Below, one piece after another: positions 33,743 through 42,563 of a DNA stretch of 64,000 bases. The position numbers and the translations under genes are program-made. The DNA is from VRUE01 sp035318745 (GTDB lineage Bacteria; Actinomycetota; Thermoleophilia; Solirubrobacterales; 70-9): contig DATHEA010000005.1 of assembly GCA_035318745.1 (NCBI GenBank), positions 62,001-126,000 of the forward strand, written 5' to 3'. Each line of letters begins with the position of its first letter. Within the stretch, counting starts at the first letter, position 1. Under the pieces are notes generated by a model. That model had not been told where the DNA came from. It did no database searches and was given only the letters and a program-made list of their open reading frames with translations.

Positions 33743-33985
33743 GTGGCTTCCATGGCTCCGGTCGACCCGAGTCCCGCGAGAGAGATCCTTGAAGCGTTCA
33801 TTGCCGCCTTTTCTGTCCTCGGCGGAGGCATGGCGTACGGCAGTGGCTTCCGGGCGGCCCAAGCCCTCTCCCAAGACAACCCCCCGGAGGTCGTGTCCCA
33901 TAGCGTCAACGAAGGGATCGGAGCCGGGTTCGAAACGTTTTTGCCTCTGTCGGTCATCGCACTTATCATCATGGTGTGGAGTTGA
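33743..33985 (+). CDS. Small membrane protein
   Basis: 80 aa from a GTG (an ATG at 33752 is possible). A weakly hydrophobic N-terminal helix and a C-terminal transmembrane segment (FETFLPLSVIALIIMVWS). No family is recognised. Its stop overlaps the start of the next small gene (TGATG), which supports both as a real pair. Confidence 0.5.
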   Translation: MASMAPVDPSPAREILEAFIAAFSVLGGGMAYGSGFRAAQALSQDNPPEVVSHSVNEGIGAGFETFLPLSVIALIIMVWS

Positions 33986-34173
33986 TGGAACGACTTGCAC
34001 TGGCCCGGCACGGCGCGTTCGGCGCTGGCATGGTGATGGCCGTGATCGTCGCCATTGCGGTTTTTGTCTTTGGCGCTCCGGCCTGGATCCTGGTGCCGGT
34101 GGGCTGGGCAGGCGCAACGCTCTATATGGAGTTGCGTCTGCGGGCAATGCGTAACCTCGGCCATCGCGGATAG
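33985..34173 (+). CDS. Small membrane protein, coupled to the preceding gene
   Basis: 62 aa with two transmembrane helices (residues 9-30 and 33-50). ATG overlaps the upstream stop. Unknown function; possibly a two-component membrane pair. Confidence 0.5.
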   Translation: MERLALARHGAFGAGMVMAVIVAIAVFVFGAPAWILVPVGWAGATLYMELRLRAMRNLGHRG

Positions 34174-34185
34174 GGCCCCGAACGA

Positions 34186-34725
34186 TTAACCGAAATGTTT
34201 CGCGGCGATCTGGTTGATCGTGCCCTTGGTTCTGATCGTCATCGACCCGAGGATTGTGGCGAGGGCCTTGAGGTCGAGCTCGGAGTCCGACATGCGTCCC
34301 TGCGGCAGCCAGTAGAGCTCGCGACCTTCCACCGCCAGGCGGTCGGCCTCGGTTGAGAGGGCGCTCGCCCTCTCAACCGCCTCCCCCGCCGGCTTCTTCG
34401 TCAACAGCGCGATCTGAAGCTTGCCGGCTGAGGCGTCGAGAGCCTTCGCCTCGAATGGCTCGTGCGCGGCGACCGCGAGCAATTCCTTCGCCGAGCGCAG
34501 GAAGACCGGCACCTCATAGCCGAGCGCGTCGGCGAGGCCGTCTTCGAGTCTTACGGTCAGCTTCGCCGGCGACTTACCGTCCACCGCGAAGATCACGTTT
34601 CCGCTGGCGCGGAAGGTGGCGACCTCCTTGCACTTCAGCGCCTCGAAATGCGAGCGCAGGTCGTCGTTGGTGATCCGACGGCCACCCAGGTTCATTCCCC
34701 TCAAAAAGGCGACATACCGGTTCAT
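34186..34725 (-). CDS. DUF1697 protein
   Basis: 179 aa. Typical DUF1697 opening MNRYVAFLRGMNLGGRRITNDDLRSHFEALKC and the later VATFRASGNVIF are recognisable; the N-terminal GxNxGGxx loop is conserved. Function unknown. The stop TAA sits 12 nt from the convergent small membrane gene; the start lies 6 nt from the 3' end of ssrA on the same strand, so it may be transcribed from the ssrA side. Confidence 0.88.
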   Translation of the reverse strand: MNRYVAFLRGMNLGGRRITNDDLRSHFEALKCKEVATFRASGNVIFAVDGKSPAKLTVRLEDGLADALGYEVPVFLRSAKELLAVAAHEPFEAKALDASAGKLQIALLTKKPAGEAVERASALSTEADRLAVEGRELYWLPQGRMSDSELDLKALATILGSMTIRTKGTINQIAAKHFG

Positions 34726-34731
34726 GCTCGA

Positions 34732-35089
34732 TGGAGGCGGCCGGAATCGAACCGGCGTGTCTGGCCGTAGCGCGAAGGCTTCTACAGGTTTAGCCGGCGC
34801 TTGATTCTCGTCTCCCGGGGTCCGCGCCGGCGGGCACTGCGGGAGATAAAGCCCTCTGAAATGTCCCCTGGCGGACGGGGCGATCCGCCCGGGTAAGCCC
34901 GCAATTGAAGCCGGTGCCCCCCTCCGCGGGCGGGAGAGGGCCGACTCTCACTCACTTAGATCTAACTAAGCAGCGAGGGCGAACTCATGGTCCGCACGTA
35001 TTGGTTGGTGCCGGGGTTTAACGAGGCCTCCGGCAACCTCGACCTGCAACCGTTCGCACGGATCGACCAGATCGAAGCCTGTCGCCCCC
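34732..35089 (-). ncRNA. ssrA: tmRNA
   Basis: 358-nt tmRNA. The 5' end GGGGGCGACAGGCTTCGA and the 3' end GGTTCGATTCCGGCCGCC pair as an alanine-type acceptor stem and T arm. The terminal CCA is not encoded. A tag reading frame ends in GCC CTC GCT GCT TAG at 34966, giving a tag likely ADHEFALAA if GCG at 34995 is the resume codon. A small hairpin (CTTAG, CTAAG) follows the tag stop, as in other tmRNAs. Partner gene smpB is 3.4 kb downstream of this point. Confidence 0.95.
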
Positions 35090-35134
35090 GTGCTATGTGA
35101 CATCGATTGTACGGTGCCGGGTAGGGATGCCCAA

Positions 35135-36511
35135 ATGAGCAAGAAAGAATTCGACGCGATCGTGATCGGCGCCGGCGCGCCGGGCGAGGTCTGCGCGGGG
35201 CGCCTTGCCGACGGCGGGCTCTCGGTGGCGATCGTCGAGAGCCACCTGGTCGGCGGCGAGTGCTCCTATTACGCCTGCATGCCGTCGAAGGCTCTACTTC
35301 GCCCTGGCGAGCTGCTGGCTGAGGTACGCCGTGTACCTGGAATCGCCGCCGCGGTCAGCGGTGACCTCGACCCACAGGCGGTCCTCGATCGCCGTGACGA
35401 GGTGATCCACGACCTCGACGACTCCGGCCAGTTGCCTTGGCTGGAGGAACGCGACATCGAGCTGTTTCGCGGCGAGGGACGGCTCGACGGCGAGCGGCAG
35501 GTCGTCGTCGGTGAGAAGACGCTGATCGCTCGCCAGGCCGTGGTGGTAGCGACCGGTAGCGGCGCGGCGATGCCGCCCAGCGACGGCCTCGACTCGGTTC
35601 GAACCTGGAACAACCGCGATGCGACGACCTCCAAACTGGTGCCGGAGAGCATGATCGTCCTCGGCGGCGGCCCGGTCGGCTCGGAGCTCGCTCAAGCATG
35701 GTCCACGCTCGGGACCACCGTCACCCTGGTCGAGGGCGAGGATCATCTGCTCCCGCGCGAGGAGCCGTTCGCCGGCGAGCAGGTCGCTGCCTCGCTGGGG
35801 AATTCTTACGGGATCGACGTGCGGACGGGGGTGCTCGCCGAGCGGGTCTCCTCCGGTGGCGCCGGGGTCGTGGTCGAGCTGAACGACGGCAGCCGCGCAG
35901 AGGCGGAGGAGCTCCTGGTAGCGATCGGCCGCGTCCCCCGCACCAAGAAGATCGGCCTCGACTCGGTCGGGGTCGAGCCAGGCGAGCACGGCTTCCTCCC
36001 AACCGACGAGCGACTTCGGGTGAGAGGCCGCGAGTGGCTCTACGCCGTCGGCGACGTCAACGGTCGCGCCCTCTTCACCCACATGGGCAAGTACCAAGCC
36101 TGGGTTGCGGCCGAGAACGTGCTCGGCCGCAGGGTCGAGTCGATCGCCGAAGACATCGGCTCGCCGCGCGTCACCTTCACCGATCCCCAGGTCGCGGCCA
36201 TCGGCAAGACGCTTGCCCAGGCCGAAGAGACAGGAATCGATGCCCGCGGGGTCGACGTCCCCACCGACGGCACGGCCGGTGCCAGCTTCCAAGGGAAGGA
36301 AACGGGAGGAACCTCCCGCCTCGTCATCGACCAAAGCAAGCAGATGATCGTCGGCGCCACCTTCACCGGCTTCGAGACCGCCGACTTTCTCCACGCAGCA
36401 ACGATCGCAATCGTGGGAGAAGTGCCCCTCGATCGACTACGCCACGCGGTAGCTGCCTACCCCACGCGCAGCGAGATCTGGCTCAAGCTGATCGAGCAGT
36501 ACGAACGCTGA
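35135..36511 (+). CDS. Pyridine nucleotide-disulfide oxidoreductase (dihydrolipoamide dehydrogenase/mercuric-reductase-like)
   Basis: 458 aa from the ATG at 35135. FAD site VIGAGAPGEVCA, redox pair in GGECSYYACMPSKALL (Cys-x4-Cys), NAD(P) site VLGGGPVGSELAQ, and the second FAD motif LYAVGDVNG. The C-terminal catalytic dyad normally HPTxxE reads YPTRSE, so the base His is replaced by Tyr while Glu is kept. It may therefore be a quinone/other-substrate reductase rather than a dithiol oxidase. An N-terminal extension from an earlier start overlaps ssrA and is unlikely. Confidence 0.88.
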   Translation: MSKKEFDAIVIGAGAPGEVCAGRLADGGLSVAIVESHLVGGECSYYACMPSKALLRPGELLAEVRRVPGIAAAVSGDLDPQAVLDRRDEVIHDLDDSGQLPWLEERDIELFRGEGRLDGERQVVVGEKTLIARQAVVVATGSGAAMPPSDGLDSVRTWNNRDATTSKLVPESMIVLGGGPVGSELAQAWSTLGTTVTLVEGEDHLLPREEPFAGEQVAASLGNSYGIDVRTGVLAERVSSGGAGVVVELNDGSRAEAEELLVAIGRVPRTKKIGLDSVGVEPGEHGFLPTDERLRVRGREWLYAVGDVNGRALFTHMGKYQAWVAAENVLGRRVESIAEDIGSPRVTFTDPQVAAIGKTLAQAEETGIDARGVDVPTDGTAGASFQGKETGGTSRLVIDQSKQMIVGATFTGFETADFLHAATIAIVGEVPLDRLRHAVAAYPTRSEIWLKLIEQYER

Positions 36512-36519
36512 ACCGGGCT

Positions 36520-36661
36520 GGGCGACCGCGGTGGTCCTCCGGGGGTGCCTCGCGAAGCGGCGCACCGGCGAGTGATTCTTGCCGCGAAGCGGCTCCAACA
36601 TAGTGAGCGGAGCGTCAGCGAAGCGAACCCCGGCACCCACGGGGGACCACCGCGGTCGCCC
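36520..36661. repeat. Foldback repeat family C, copy 2
   Basis: 18-bp perfect outer arms GGGCGACCGCGGTGGTCC and complement (36520-36537, 36644-36661) enclose the family-C signature GTGCCTCGCGAAGCGG and CCAACATAGTGAGCG. It lies between convergent genes. Confidence 0.88.
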
Positions 36662-36670
36662 GAACGCTTG

Positions 36671-38278
36671 CTAAACGCGAGAACGCCGCTTCAGGTCTTC
36701 GGCAAACTCGCGCGGCAGGCCGGGAATCTCGTCCAGTTCGTCGATCGACTGAAAACGACCGACTCGCTCGCGGTGCGCAAGCAGGCGAGTCGCCTGGGTC
36801 ACGGAGAGCCCCTGGGCCCTGAGCTGCTCGAAGCTGATGTTGTTGAGTTCGATCGTCTCCCCGGTCTGCGCCGCAGAGGGCGGTGCGGGCTGGGGCGGCA
36901 TCGGTGGACCCGGCTGCGGCTCGGGCTGTGGTGGCGCCGGCGGCGGGCCGGGCTGGTCCGGCGCGGGCGGCGGAGGCTCAGGAGTCGGTGGTTGAGGCGT
37001 GGGCGCCGGAGGCGGTTGCGGGGTGTCCAACTGCGGTGAGCGCTCCGGCGGAGGTTCTGGAGGCAGGGGCTGGGGATTCAGCGAGGCGGCTTCTCCACCA
37101 TGCACGGAACCGAGCACGGCCCGCTCCGCTGCTTCGGCCCGGCGCTCCGCCTCGCGGGCGCGCTCCTCGGCCTGGGCGACGCTTTCCTCGATCTCACGCA
37201 GGCGCTGCCGGCGCTCCTCCTCCTGCGATTTCAGCTGCGCAAGGCGCTCGGCCTCCGCTGCACGCCGTTCCGCGGCTTTGGTGCGCTCCTCGATCTGGCG
37301 CAGGCGCTCTTGCGCTTCGGCGAGCGAGCGCTCCTGCGCTTCGCGTCCCTGCTGCAGACGCTGTTCGGCCGTCTGAAGGTCGGGCGCCGGCGCGGCAGGG
37401 GGCGGGGGCGCAGCCATGCTCTGCGTCGTCTGCCCGGTCTCGGCTTGCGCCCGCCGTGCCTCGGCCTCACGCTGAAGTCGCTCCGCCTCCTCGATGCGCC
37501 GATCCGCCTCGGAGCGGATCCGCTCCTCCTCGCGCTGGATTTCGGCGACCTTGTCGTGAACGCGCTGTTCGGCCACGGCCGGGTCGTATCCCCCTGGCGT
37601 GAGCGGCGGTGCGCCCGGTGGCGCCTGCGAAGGCACGGGGGGCGGCGACTGTGGCTGCGGTACCGCGGCAGGCGGAGGTACAGGCGGAGGTACGGCTTGC
37701 ACGGCGGGTGGTGGAACGACCTGAGGCTGCGGCTGGGCAAACGGCTGGGCCGGCGGAGCCGGCGGCGGTTGAGCGGTAGCTGCGCTCTCCTGCTCGTACC
37801 GCGCCCGCTCCTGCGCGGCGCGAGCCGCGGCGAGCTCCCGCTCGGCCTTCGCCGCCTCTTTCTTGCCGCGACGCCCGGTGCGGCTGCCCCGACCCGGCTT
37901 GCCGCGACGCCCGGCTCGTTTCCTCGCCCGCTCTTCGCGGCGCCGCTTCGCTTCTTCCTGGCTGCGCTTGCGATGCTCGGCGCGAGCGGAACGTTGCTGC
38001 AGGCGAGCCTGCTTGCGCTTCTCCTTGGCGCTCAGCGGCTTGCCCGAGGGCGGCGGTGGCGCCGCGGTAGGGGGAGCGCCCGTTTGTCCCGCCTGCGGTT
38101 GGGCCGACTGTGGCGCCAAAGGCGGCGGTGGGGGCGATGCCGGCTTGCCGGCATCGCTTTTCTTATGCTGGTCCTTGCTGCGCCGCTGGACGATGCTGAT
38201 CACGAGCAGCAAGAGCAGGATCGCCACCACCAGCCCGGCGACGAAGTATTGGACGTTGTCGCTCACGAAGTCAGCCAT
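36671..38278 (-). CDS. Membrane-anchored coiled-coil/proline-rich protein with ComEA-like HhH domain
   Basis: 535 aa. One transmembrane helix (residues 9-30), then a very basic Lys/Arg region, long Pro/Gln-rich stretches, and two charged coiled coils (about residues 250-310 and 325-410). The last 60 residues, IELNNISFEQLRAQGLSV then RFQSIDELDEIPGLPREFAEDL, match the ComEA-type helix-hairpin-helix pattern. It could be a tethered DNA-binding receptor. Low-complexity sequence limits certainty. It is encoded 20 nt after smpB, the last gene of the ftsEX operon. Topology of the HhH side is not determined. Confidence 0.6.
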   Translation of the reverse strand: MADFVSDNVQYFVAGLVVAILLLLLVISIVQRRSKDQHKKSDAGKPASPPPPPLAPQSAQPQAGQTGAPPTAAPPPPSGKPLSAKEKRKQARLQQRSARAEHRKRSQEEAKRRREERARKRAGRRGKPGRGSRTGRRGKKEAAKAERELAAARAAQERARYEQESAATAQPPPAPPAQPFAQPQPQVVPPPAVQAVPPPVPPPAAVPQPQSPPPVPSQAPPGAPPLTPGGYDPAVAEQRVHDKVAEIQREEERIRSEADRRIEEAERLQREAEARRAQAETGQTTQSMAAPPPPAAPAPDLQTAEQRLQQGREAQERSLAEAQERLRQIEERTKAAERRAAEAERLAQLKSQEEERRQRLREIEESVAQAEERAREAERRAEAAERAVLGSVHGGEAASLNPQPLPPEPPPERSPQLDTPQPPPAPTPQPPTPEPPPPAPDQPGPPPAPPQPEPQPGPPMPPQPAPPSAAQTGETIELNNISFEQLRAQGLSVTQATRLLAHRERVGRFQSIDELDEIPGLPREFAEDLKRRSRV

Positions 38279-38298
38279 TGGACCTCAATACCGCGAAG

Positions 38299-38784
38299 CT
38301 ACCTCATTCTGCCCTTGAATTCGCGCTCGACCTCGCGGCGCACGTCCCGGTCCGCGATCTCGCGGCGCCGGTCGCGCCCCTCCTTCCCCCGTGCCAGCGC
38401 CAGCTCGACCTTCGCCCGCGCCCCCTTGAAGTAGATCCGAGTCGGAATCAGGGTCAGCCCGCGCTCGGCGGTTTTGCCGACGAGACGCTCGATCTCGGCC
38501 CGGTGCAGGAGCAGCTTGCGCGGTCGCTCCGGCTCGTGGTTATCGCGGCTAGCCGGCTCATATGGCGGGATATGGAGGTTGCGCAGCCAGACCTCGCCGT
38601 CGTTTATCACCGCGTAGGCATCGGTCATCTGCGCCTTGCCGTTGCGCAATGACTTGACCTCGGAACCGCGCAGCACCATGCCGGCCTCGACTCTCTCGAT
38701 CCACTCGAATTTGTGCCGGGCACGGCGGTTGGTGGCTACGTCGCCCGAGGCCGGATCGCGTTTTTTCTTCCCCTTCTTGGCCAC
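38299..38784 (-). CDS. smpB: SsrA-binding protein
   Basis: 161 aa. Core motifs: ATNRRARHKFEWIERVEAGMVLRGSEVKSLR, then DAYAVINDGEVWLRNLHIPPY, and the basic C-terminal tail RREIADRDVRREVEREFKGR that enters the mRNA channel. It loads tmRNA onto stalled ribosomes; ssrA is in the same window. The start lies 3 nt after the RNase R-like stop, a natural pairing since RNase R degrades trans-translated mRNA. Confidence 0.97.
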   Translation of the reverse strand: MAKKGKKKRDPASGDVATNRRARHKFEWIERVEAGMVLRGSEVKSLRNGKAQMTDAYAVINDGEVWLRNLHIPPYEPASRDNHEPERPRKLLLHRAEIERLVGKTAERGLTLIPTRIYFKGARAKVELALARGKEGRDRRREIADRDVRREVEREFKGRMR

Positions 38785-38787
38785 GGC

Positions 38788-40395
38788 TCAGTCCCCCGCC
38801 GGCTCCAGGTCGGCGCGACCCCGTGCCGCTTCGACCCCGCTCACCTGGACGGATATCGGATCGCCGAGCCGCAGCTTGCGCTTCGACTCCTGGCCGACCA
38901 GCGCCGTCTCGCTCTCGTCCAGCTCGAAGCGCTCGGCACCGCCGAAACGGCGGGCCGGCAGGAAGCCCTCGTAGACGTCGCCGAGCTCGCCGCGGAAGCC
39001 GACGAAGGCACCGGCCCTGATCAGGCCCGAGACCTCACCCTCGAACGGGGTCTCCGCGCCGCGCTCGCGCAACTCGCGCTCGAGCAGGAAGGCGGCGCAG
39101 ATGTCGTCGGCCCGGCGCTCGACCTTCATCGACTCACGCTCCCGCTCGCTGCAATGCGACGCGACCTCACGCACTTCAGCGGGACTTGGAGCCGGCTCGC
39201 CCTCTCCCAGCGTCGCCAGCAGGGCACGGTGGACGATCAGGTCCGGGTAGCGCCGTATCGGCGAGGTGAAATGGCAATAGGCAGCGCTGCCGAGCCCGGC
39301 ATGGCCGCTGTTGCGCTCGCTGTAGGAGGCCTGTTTGAGGGAACGCAACACGAGCGATGTATACGCGGCGCGGCCGTGCCCGCGTCGCGCCGCCTCCTTG
39401 GTCACCAGCCGGCTCGCTTCCGCCGCCAGCTCAGCCGCCTGGCTCGGCGACGGCGTACCGCGCAGCGGCGGCGTCGGCACTTCGAGCGCGTGCAGCTGCG
39501 CGATCAGGTTTTCTATCCGCGGCGGATCCGGCCGGGCGTGGACCCGGTAGATCGCCGGCACCCGCTTGCGCTCCAAGAGCTGCGCCACCTTCTCGTTGGC
39601 GAGGATCATCAGCCCCTCGATCAGCCGGTGGGACTCGGTCTGGGCGACGCCGTGGGCGGCGACGACGTTCCCGCGCGAGTCGAAGCGGAACTCGGGCTCG
39701 AAGGACTCGACGTCGAGGCTGGTGGCGCCGCGTCGCTCGCCCAGGGCGGCCGCGGCCTCGCGGGCGACGGCGACCGACTCGGCAACCACCTCCGGCGCTT
39801 CCGCCCGGCCCGAGAAGACGACATCGAGTTCGTCGTAGTCGAGCCGTGCGTCGGAGCGGATGCGGCTGCGGTAGAAGGCAGCGGCGCCGGGGCGTCCGTC
39901 TGCGCCGAGCTCGACCTCCGCCGTCACCGCCAGCCGTTCCACCCCCGGCGCCAGGCTGCAAGCCTGCTCGCTGAGCGCGTGCGGCAGCATCGGCTCGACC
40001 GCACCCGGCGCGTAGGTGCTGTTGGCGCGACGCAGCGCCTCGCGATCGAGCGGCGAGCCCGGCGGCACGTGGGCGGCGACGTCGGCGATGTGAATCCAGA
40101 GTCGCGTCGTGCCGGCCTCGCGCCGTGCCGAGACAGCGTCGTCGAAGTCGCGTGCCGTCGCCGGGTCGACGGTGAAGGTGGGCAGATCGGTCAGGTCGCG
40201 GCGCGGCCCACTGCGCGACTCCGCCACGGCGCCCGCCTCGGTCGCCTCGAGCTCGAGCGAGGCACGGAAGCCGCGACCGTCCAGCTCTTCGCGCAGCAGC
40301 GCCTCAACCGCCTCGCGGGCCGTCTTCGGCTCGGCCTGGCGGCGACCGCGCCCCCGCTGCCGCTCGCGGTGGTAGCGCCAGTCGCGCTCGCTCAC
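38788..40395 (-). CDS. rnr: RNase II/R-family exoribonuclease
   Basis: 535 aa from a GTG at 40395. RNB catalytic signature DLPTFTVDPATARDFDDAVSA with the Asp cluster, GVAQTESHRLIEGLMILAN, and CHFTSPIRRYPDLIVHRAL. A C-terminal S1-like domain (FEGEVSGLIRAGAFVGF). The N-terminal cold-shock domains of E. coli RNase R are missing, with only about 75 residues before the RNB core. A minimal RNase R-like enzyme is predicted. Coupled with smpB. Confidence 0.92.
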   Translation of the reverse strand: MSERDWRYHRERQRGRGRRQAEPKTAREAVEALLREELDGRGFRASLELEATEAGAVAESRSGPRRDLTDLPTFTVDPATARDFDDAVSARREAGTTRLWIHIADVAAHVPPGSPLDREALRRANSTYAPGAVEPMLPHALSEQACSLAPGVERLAVTAEVELGADGRPGAAAFYRSRIRSDARLDYDELDVVFSGRAEAPEVVAESVAVAREAAAALGERRGATSLDVESFEPEFRFDSRGNVVAAHGVAQTESHRLIEGLMILANEKVAQLLERKRVPAIYRVHARPDPPRIENLIAQLHALEVPTPPLRGTPSPSQAAELAAEASRLVTKEAARRGHGRAAYTSLVLRSLKQASYSERNSGHAGLGSAAYCHFTSPIRRYPDLIVHRALLATLGEGEPAPSPAEVREVASHCSERERESMKVERRADDICAAFLLERELRERGAETPFEGEVSGLIRAGAFVGFRGELGDVYEGFLPARRFGGAERFELDESETALVGQESKRKLRLGDPISVQVSGVEAARGRADLEPAGD

Positions 40396-40405
40396 CCGCC
40401 CCACC

Positions 40406-40452
40406 TTCCGGTGCGCTTTATGTCTGCATAGGACACGTAAGGCGCACCGGAA
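40406..40452 (-). terminator. Long hairpin after S41 protease gene
   Basis: TTCCGGTGCGC and GCGCACCGGAA pair perfectly with a further imperfect AT-rich inner stem. It begins right after the S41 stop and ends before the rnr start; it may attenuate transcription within the operon. Confidence 0.6.
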
Positions 40453-40453
40453 C

Positions 40454-41638
40454 TCATGGTTCTTCGGCTGCCAGCACTTCGAGGGCCCGTTCGAGGCCCT
40501 CGTCGCGGCTCGTCCCCGGCAGGTCGGGGGCTCGCACATCGGGGTGGATGCCCTTGCCGGCCAGGTTGGTGCCGTCCGGCGTGAAGTACTCCCCCACGGT
40601 CAGCTTCAGCGCACCGTCGTTGGAGAGGTCGATCTCCTGCTGGAAGACGCCCTTGCCGTAGGAGCGGGTGCCGACCGTCTTCGCACCGGCGTCGTCGGCC
40701 AGCGCCGCAGCGAGGATCTCGGCCGCCGAGGCGGTATTGCGGTCGATCAGGACGACGATCGGCAGCGACGGCAGGTTGCCGCCCTTCGTCTTGTAGACGG
40801 CGTGGCCCTGGCTGCGCGAGTCGGTCGAGACCACCGTTTCCCCCTTGGGCAGGAAGATGCCGGCATTCAGCACCGCCTCCTCCAGCAGACCGCCGCCGTT
40901 GCCGCGCAGGTCGAGCACGAGCCCGTGGGCGCCCTGCCCCTGCAGCTTGCGCACCGCCTGCCGCAGCGCCAGGCTTGAGCCTTCGCTGAAGGTCGCAAGC
41001 CGCGCGTAGCCGAGCTTCCGGCCGTGCACGGTCTCAAGTTTGCTGCTCACGACCGGCAGTGAGATCTGGGCACGGGTGAGGCGCACCTGCCGCGTCTTGC
41101 CGCCCTTTGGACCACGCACCCCAACCGTCACCTCAGACCCTTCAGGACCTTTGATCAAGTCGGTGGCGGCGTTGGAGTCGAGACCGGCGATCGAGCGTCC
41201 GTCGACCGAGATGACCGTGTCGCCGACCTCGATCCCGGCAGCATCGGCCGGCGAGCCCTTGAAGACGCGTTCGACCCGCAAGCCCTCTTTGACCCCGGTC
41301 ACGCTGAGCCCGATCCCCGAGAAATGCCCCTCGATTTCCTCGTTGAAGCGGGCCAGCGCTTCTGGCGAGAAGTAGTCGGAGAAGCGGTCGCCGTAGCGCC
41401 GCCGCAGTCCCCGCACCATGCCCTGCAGCGAGGAGTCGATCAGCTTGCCCTGCGAGACCGGGCGGTAGTAGTTGTCTTCGATCAGCTCGGTTGCTTCCGC
41501 AGTCAGCCCGGCCGATTCGTCGACGAAGAGATCGCGCAGGGAAGGTGGCATCTTCGCCGGGTGGCCGCCGATCCAGAGCCCGGCGGCGAGCACGACGAGG
41601 AACGCAGCCGCGAGGCCCAGCGTCCGCGCAGCCCTCAC
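40454..41638 (-). CDS. S41-family C-terminal processing peptidase
   Basis: 394 aa: N-terminal hydrophobic anchor (residues 5-25), PDZ domain (about 110-190; GIGLSVTGVKEGLRVERVFKGSPADAAGIEVGD), and S41 core with the substrate-binding VLDLRGNGGG, Ser-Lys dyad in NTASAAEI and GTRSYGKGVFQ. It cleaves extracytoplasmic proteins. Position after ftsX suggests a link to cell-wall remodelling. GTG start, 7 nt after the ftsX stop. Confidence 0.94.
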   Translation of the reverse strand: MRAARTLGLAAAFLVVLAAGLWIGGHPAKMPPSLRDLFVDESAGLTAEATELIEDNYYRPVSQGKLIDSSLQGMVRGLRRRYGDRFSDYFSPEALARFNEEIEGHFSGIGLSVTGVKEGLRVERVFKGSPADAAGIEVGDTVISVDGRSIAGLDSNAATDLIKGPEGSEVTVGVRGPKGGKTRQVRLTRAQISLPVVSSKLETVHGRKLGYARLATFSEGSSLALRQAVRKLQGQGAHGLVLDLRGNGGGLLEEAVLNAGIFLPKGETVVSTDSRSQGHAVYKTKGGNLPSLPIVVLIDRNTASAAEILAAALADDAGAKTVGTRSYGKGVFQQEIDLSNDGALKLTVGEYFTPDGTNLAGKGIHPDVRAPDLPGTSRDEGLERALEVLAAEEP

Positions 41639-41645
41639 GCGGACT

Positions 41646-42563
41646 TCAGACCTTGAGGAAGCGACGCAGGGTGACGCCGGAGCCGACCGCCGAAACCAGC
41701 ACCGCGGCGGCGAAGAGAATCGCGACCAGAGCCGGGAAGGAGAGCGTGGTGCTGTTCTGCGCGGCGAGGAAGCCGATGCTGTTGCTCAGGGGGTCGACGA
41801 TCGTCAGCTTGCCCAGCCACAGGATCAGTATGGCCACCAGGCCGCCGAAGAAGCCGACCACGACCCCCTCGATCATGAAGGGCCAGCGGATGAACCAGCG
41901 GGTGGCCCCGACCAGGCGCATCACCTCGACCTCGCGGCGACGGGTGTAGATCGAGAGCCGGATCGTGTTGCCGACCAGCATCAGCGAGGCGATGATCAGC
42001 AGCGCCGTGATCACGGTCAGGACGATCTTCAGCGCGCTCGTCACCTGCTCGATCTTCTTCGAATCTTCCTGACGGTCGAATACGTCCTGGACGATCGGCG
42101 AGATCGGCTGCGGCTTGCCGTTCGCTCCGGGTGGCGTCACCGCCGCCCGCACCGAGTCGAGGTTGCCGGCGTCGTCGGCCTTGACTTCGAAGTTCGCCGG
42201 CAGCGGGTTCGAGTGCAGCTGGGTCAGCAGTTCGCTGCTCTTCTTCTTGCCCAGGTCTTCGGTCAGTTCGTGCAGCGCCTCGGACTTGCTGATCAGCCTC
42301 ACCGAGGCGACGTGCGGGATCGCCAGCAACTGGTCTTCCAGCTTGGCGATTTCGGGCTGAGTGGCATCGTCGAAGATCGCGACCCGGAACTCGAGGCTGT
42401 CGCGGACCTGATCGCTCTTGGCCTGCGTCGTCTGGAAGATCGGGATCAGCACCCCGAGCAGGATCACCGTGACGACGGTGGTGACGATCGCCGCCATGCT
42501 CGGCGCGCCGTTGCGGCGCAGCGCCCGGAAAGCCTCCTGAGTGAAGAAGAGAAGTCGCGACAT
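41646..42563 (-). CDS. ftsX: Cell-division ABC transporter permease FtsX
   Basis: 305 aa; four transmembrane helices with the large extracellular loop between TM1 and TM2 and the C-terminal MRLVGATRWFIRWPFMIEG segment. FtsX works with FtsE to activate peptidoglycan hydrolases. The ATG directly follows the ftsE stop. In actinobacteria the FtsEX partner is often an NlpC/P60 protein; here an S41 peptidase follows instead. Confidence 0.95.
   Translation of the reverse strand: MSRLLFFTQEAFRALRRNGAPSMAAIVTTVVTVILLGVLIPIFQTTQAKSDQVRDSLEFRVAIFDDATQPEIAKLEDQLLAIPHVASVRLISKSEALHELTEDLGKKKSSELLTQLHSNPLPANFEVKADDAGNLDSVRAAVTPPGANGKPQPISPIVQDVFDRQEDSKKIEQVTSALKIVLTVITALLIIASLMLVGNTIRLSIYTRRREVEVMRLVGATRWFIRWPFMIEGVVVGFFGGLVAILILWLGKLTIVDPLSNSIGFLAAQNSTTLSFPALVAILFAAAVLVSAVGSGVTLRRFLKV

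Noticed and set aside
33743..34173. Toxin-antitoxin interpretation of the two small overlapping genes
   Set aside because: Both are short membrane proteins without RHH, AbrB, PIN or RelE features; only the overlap resembles a TA pair.
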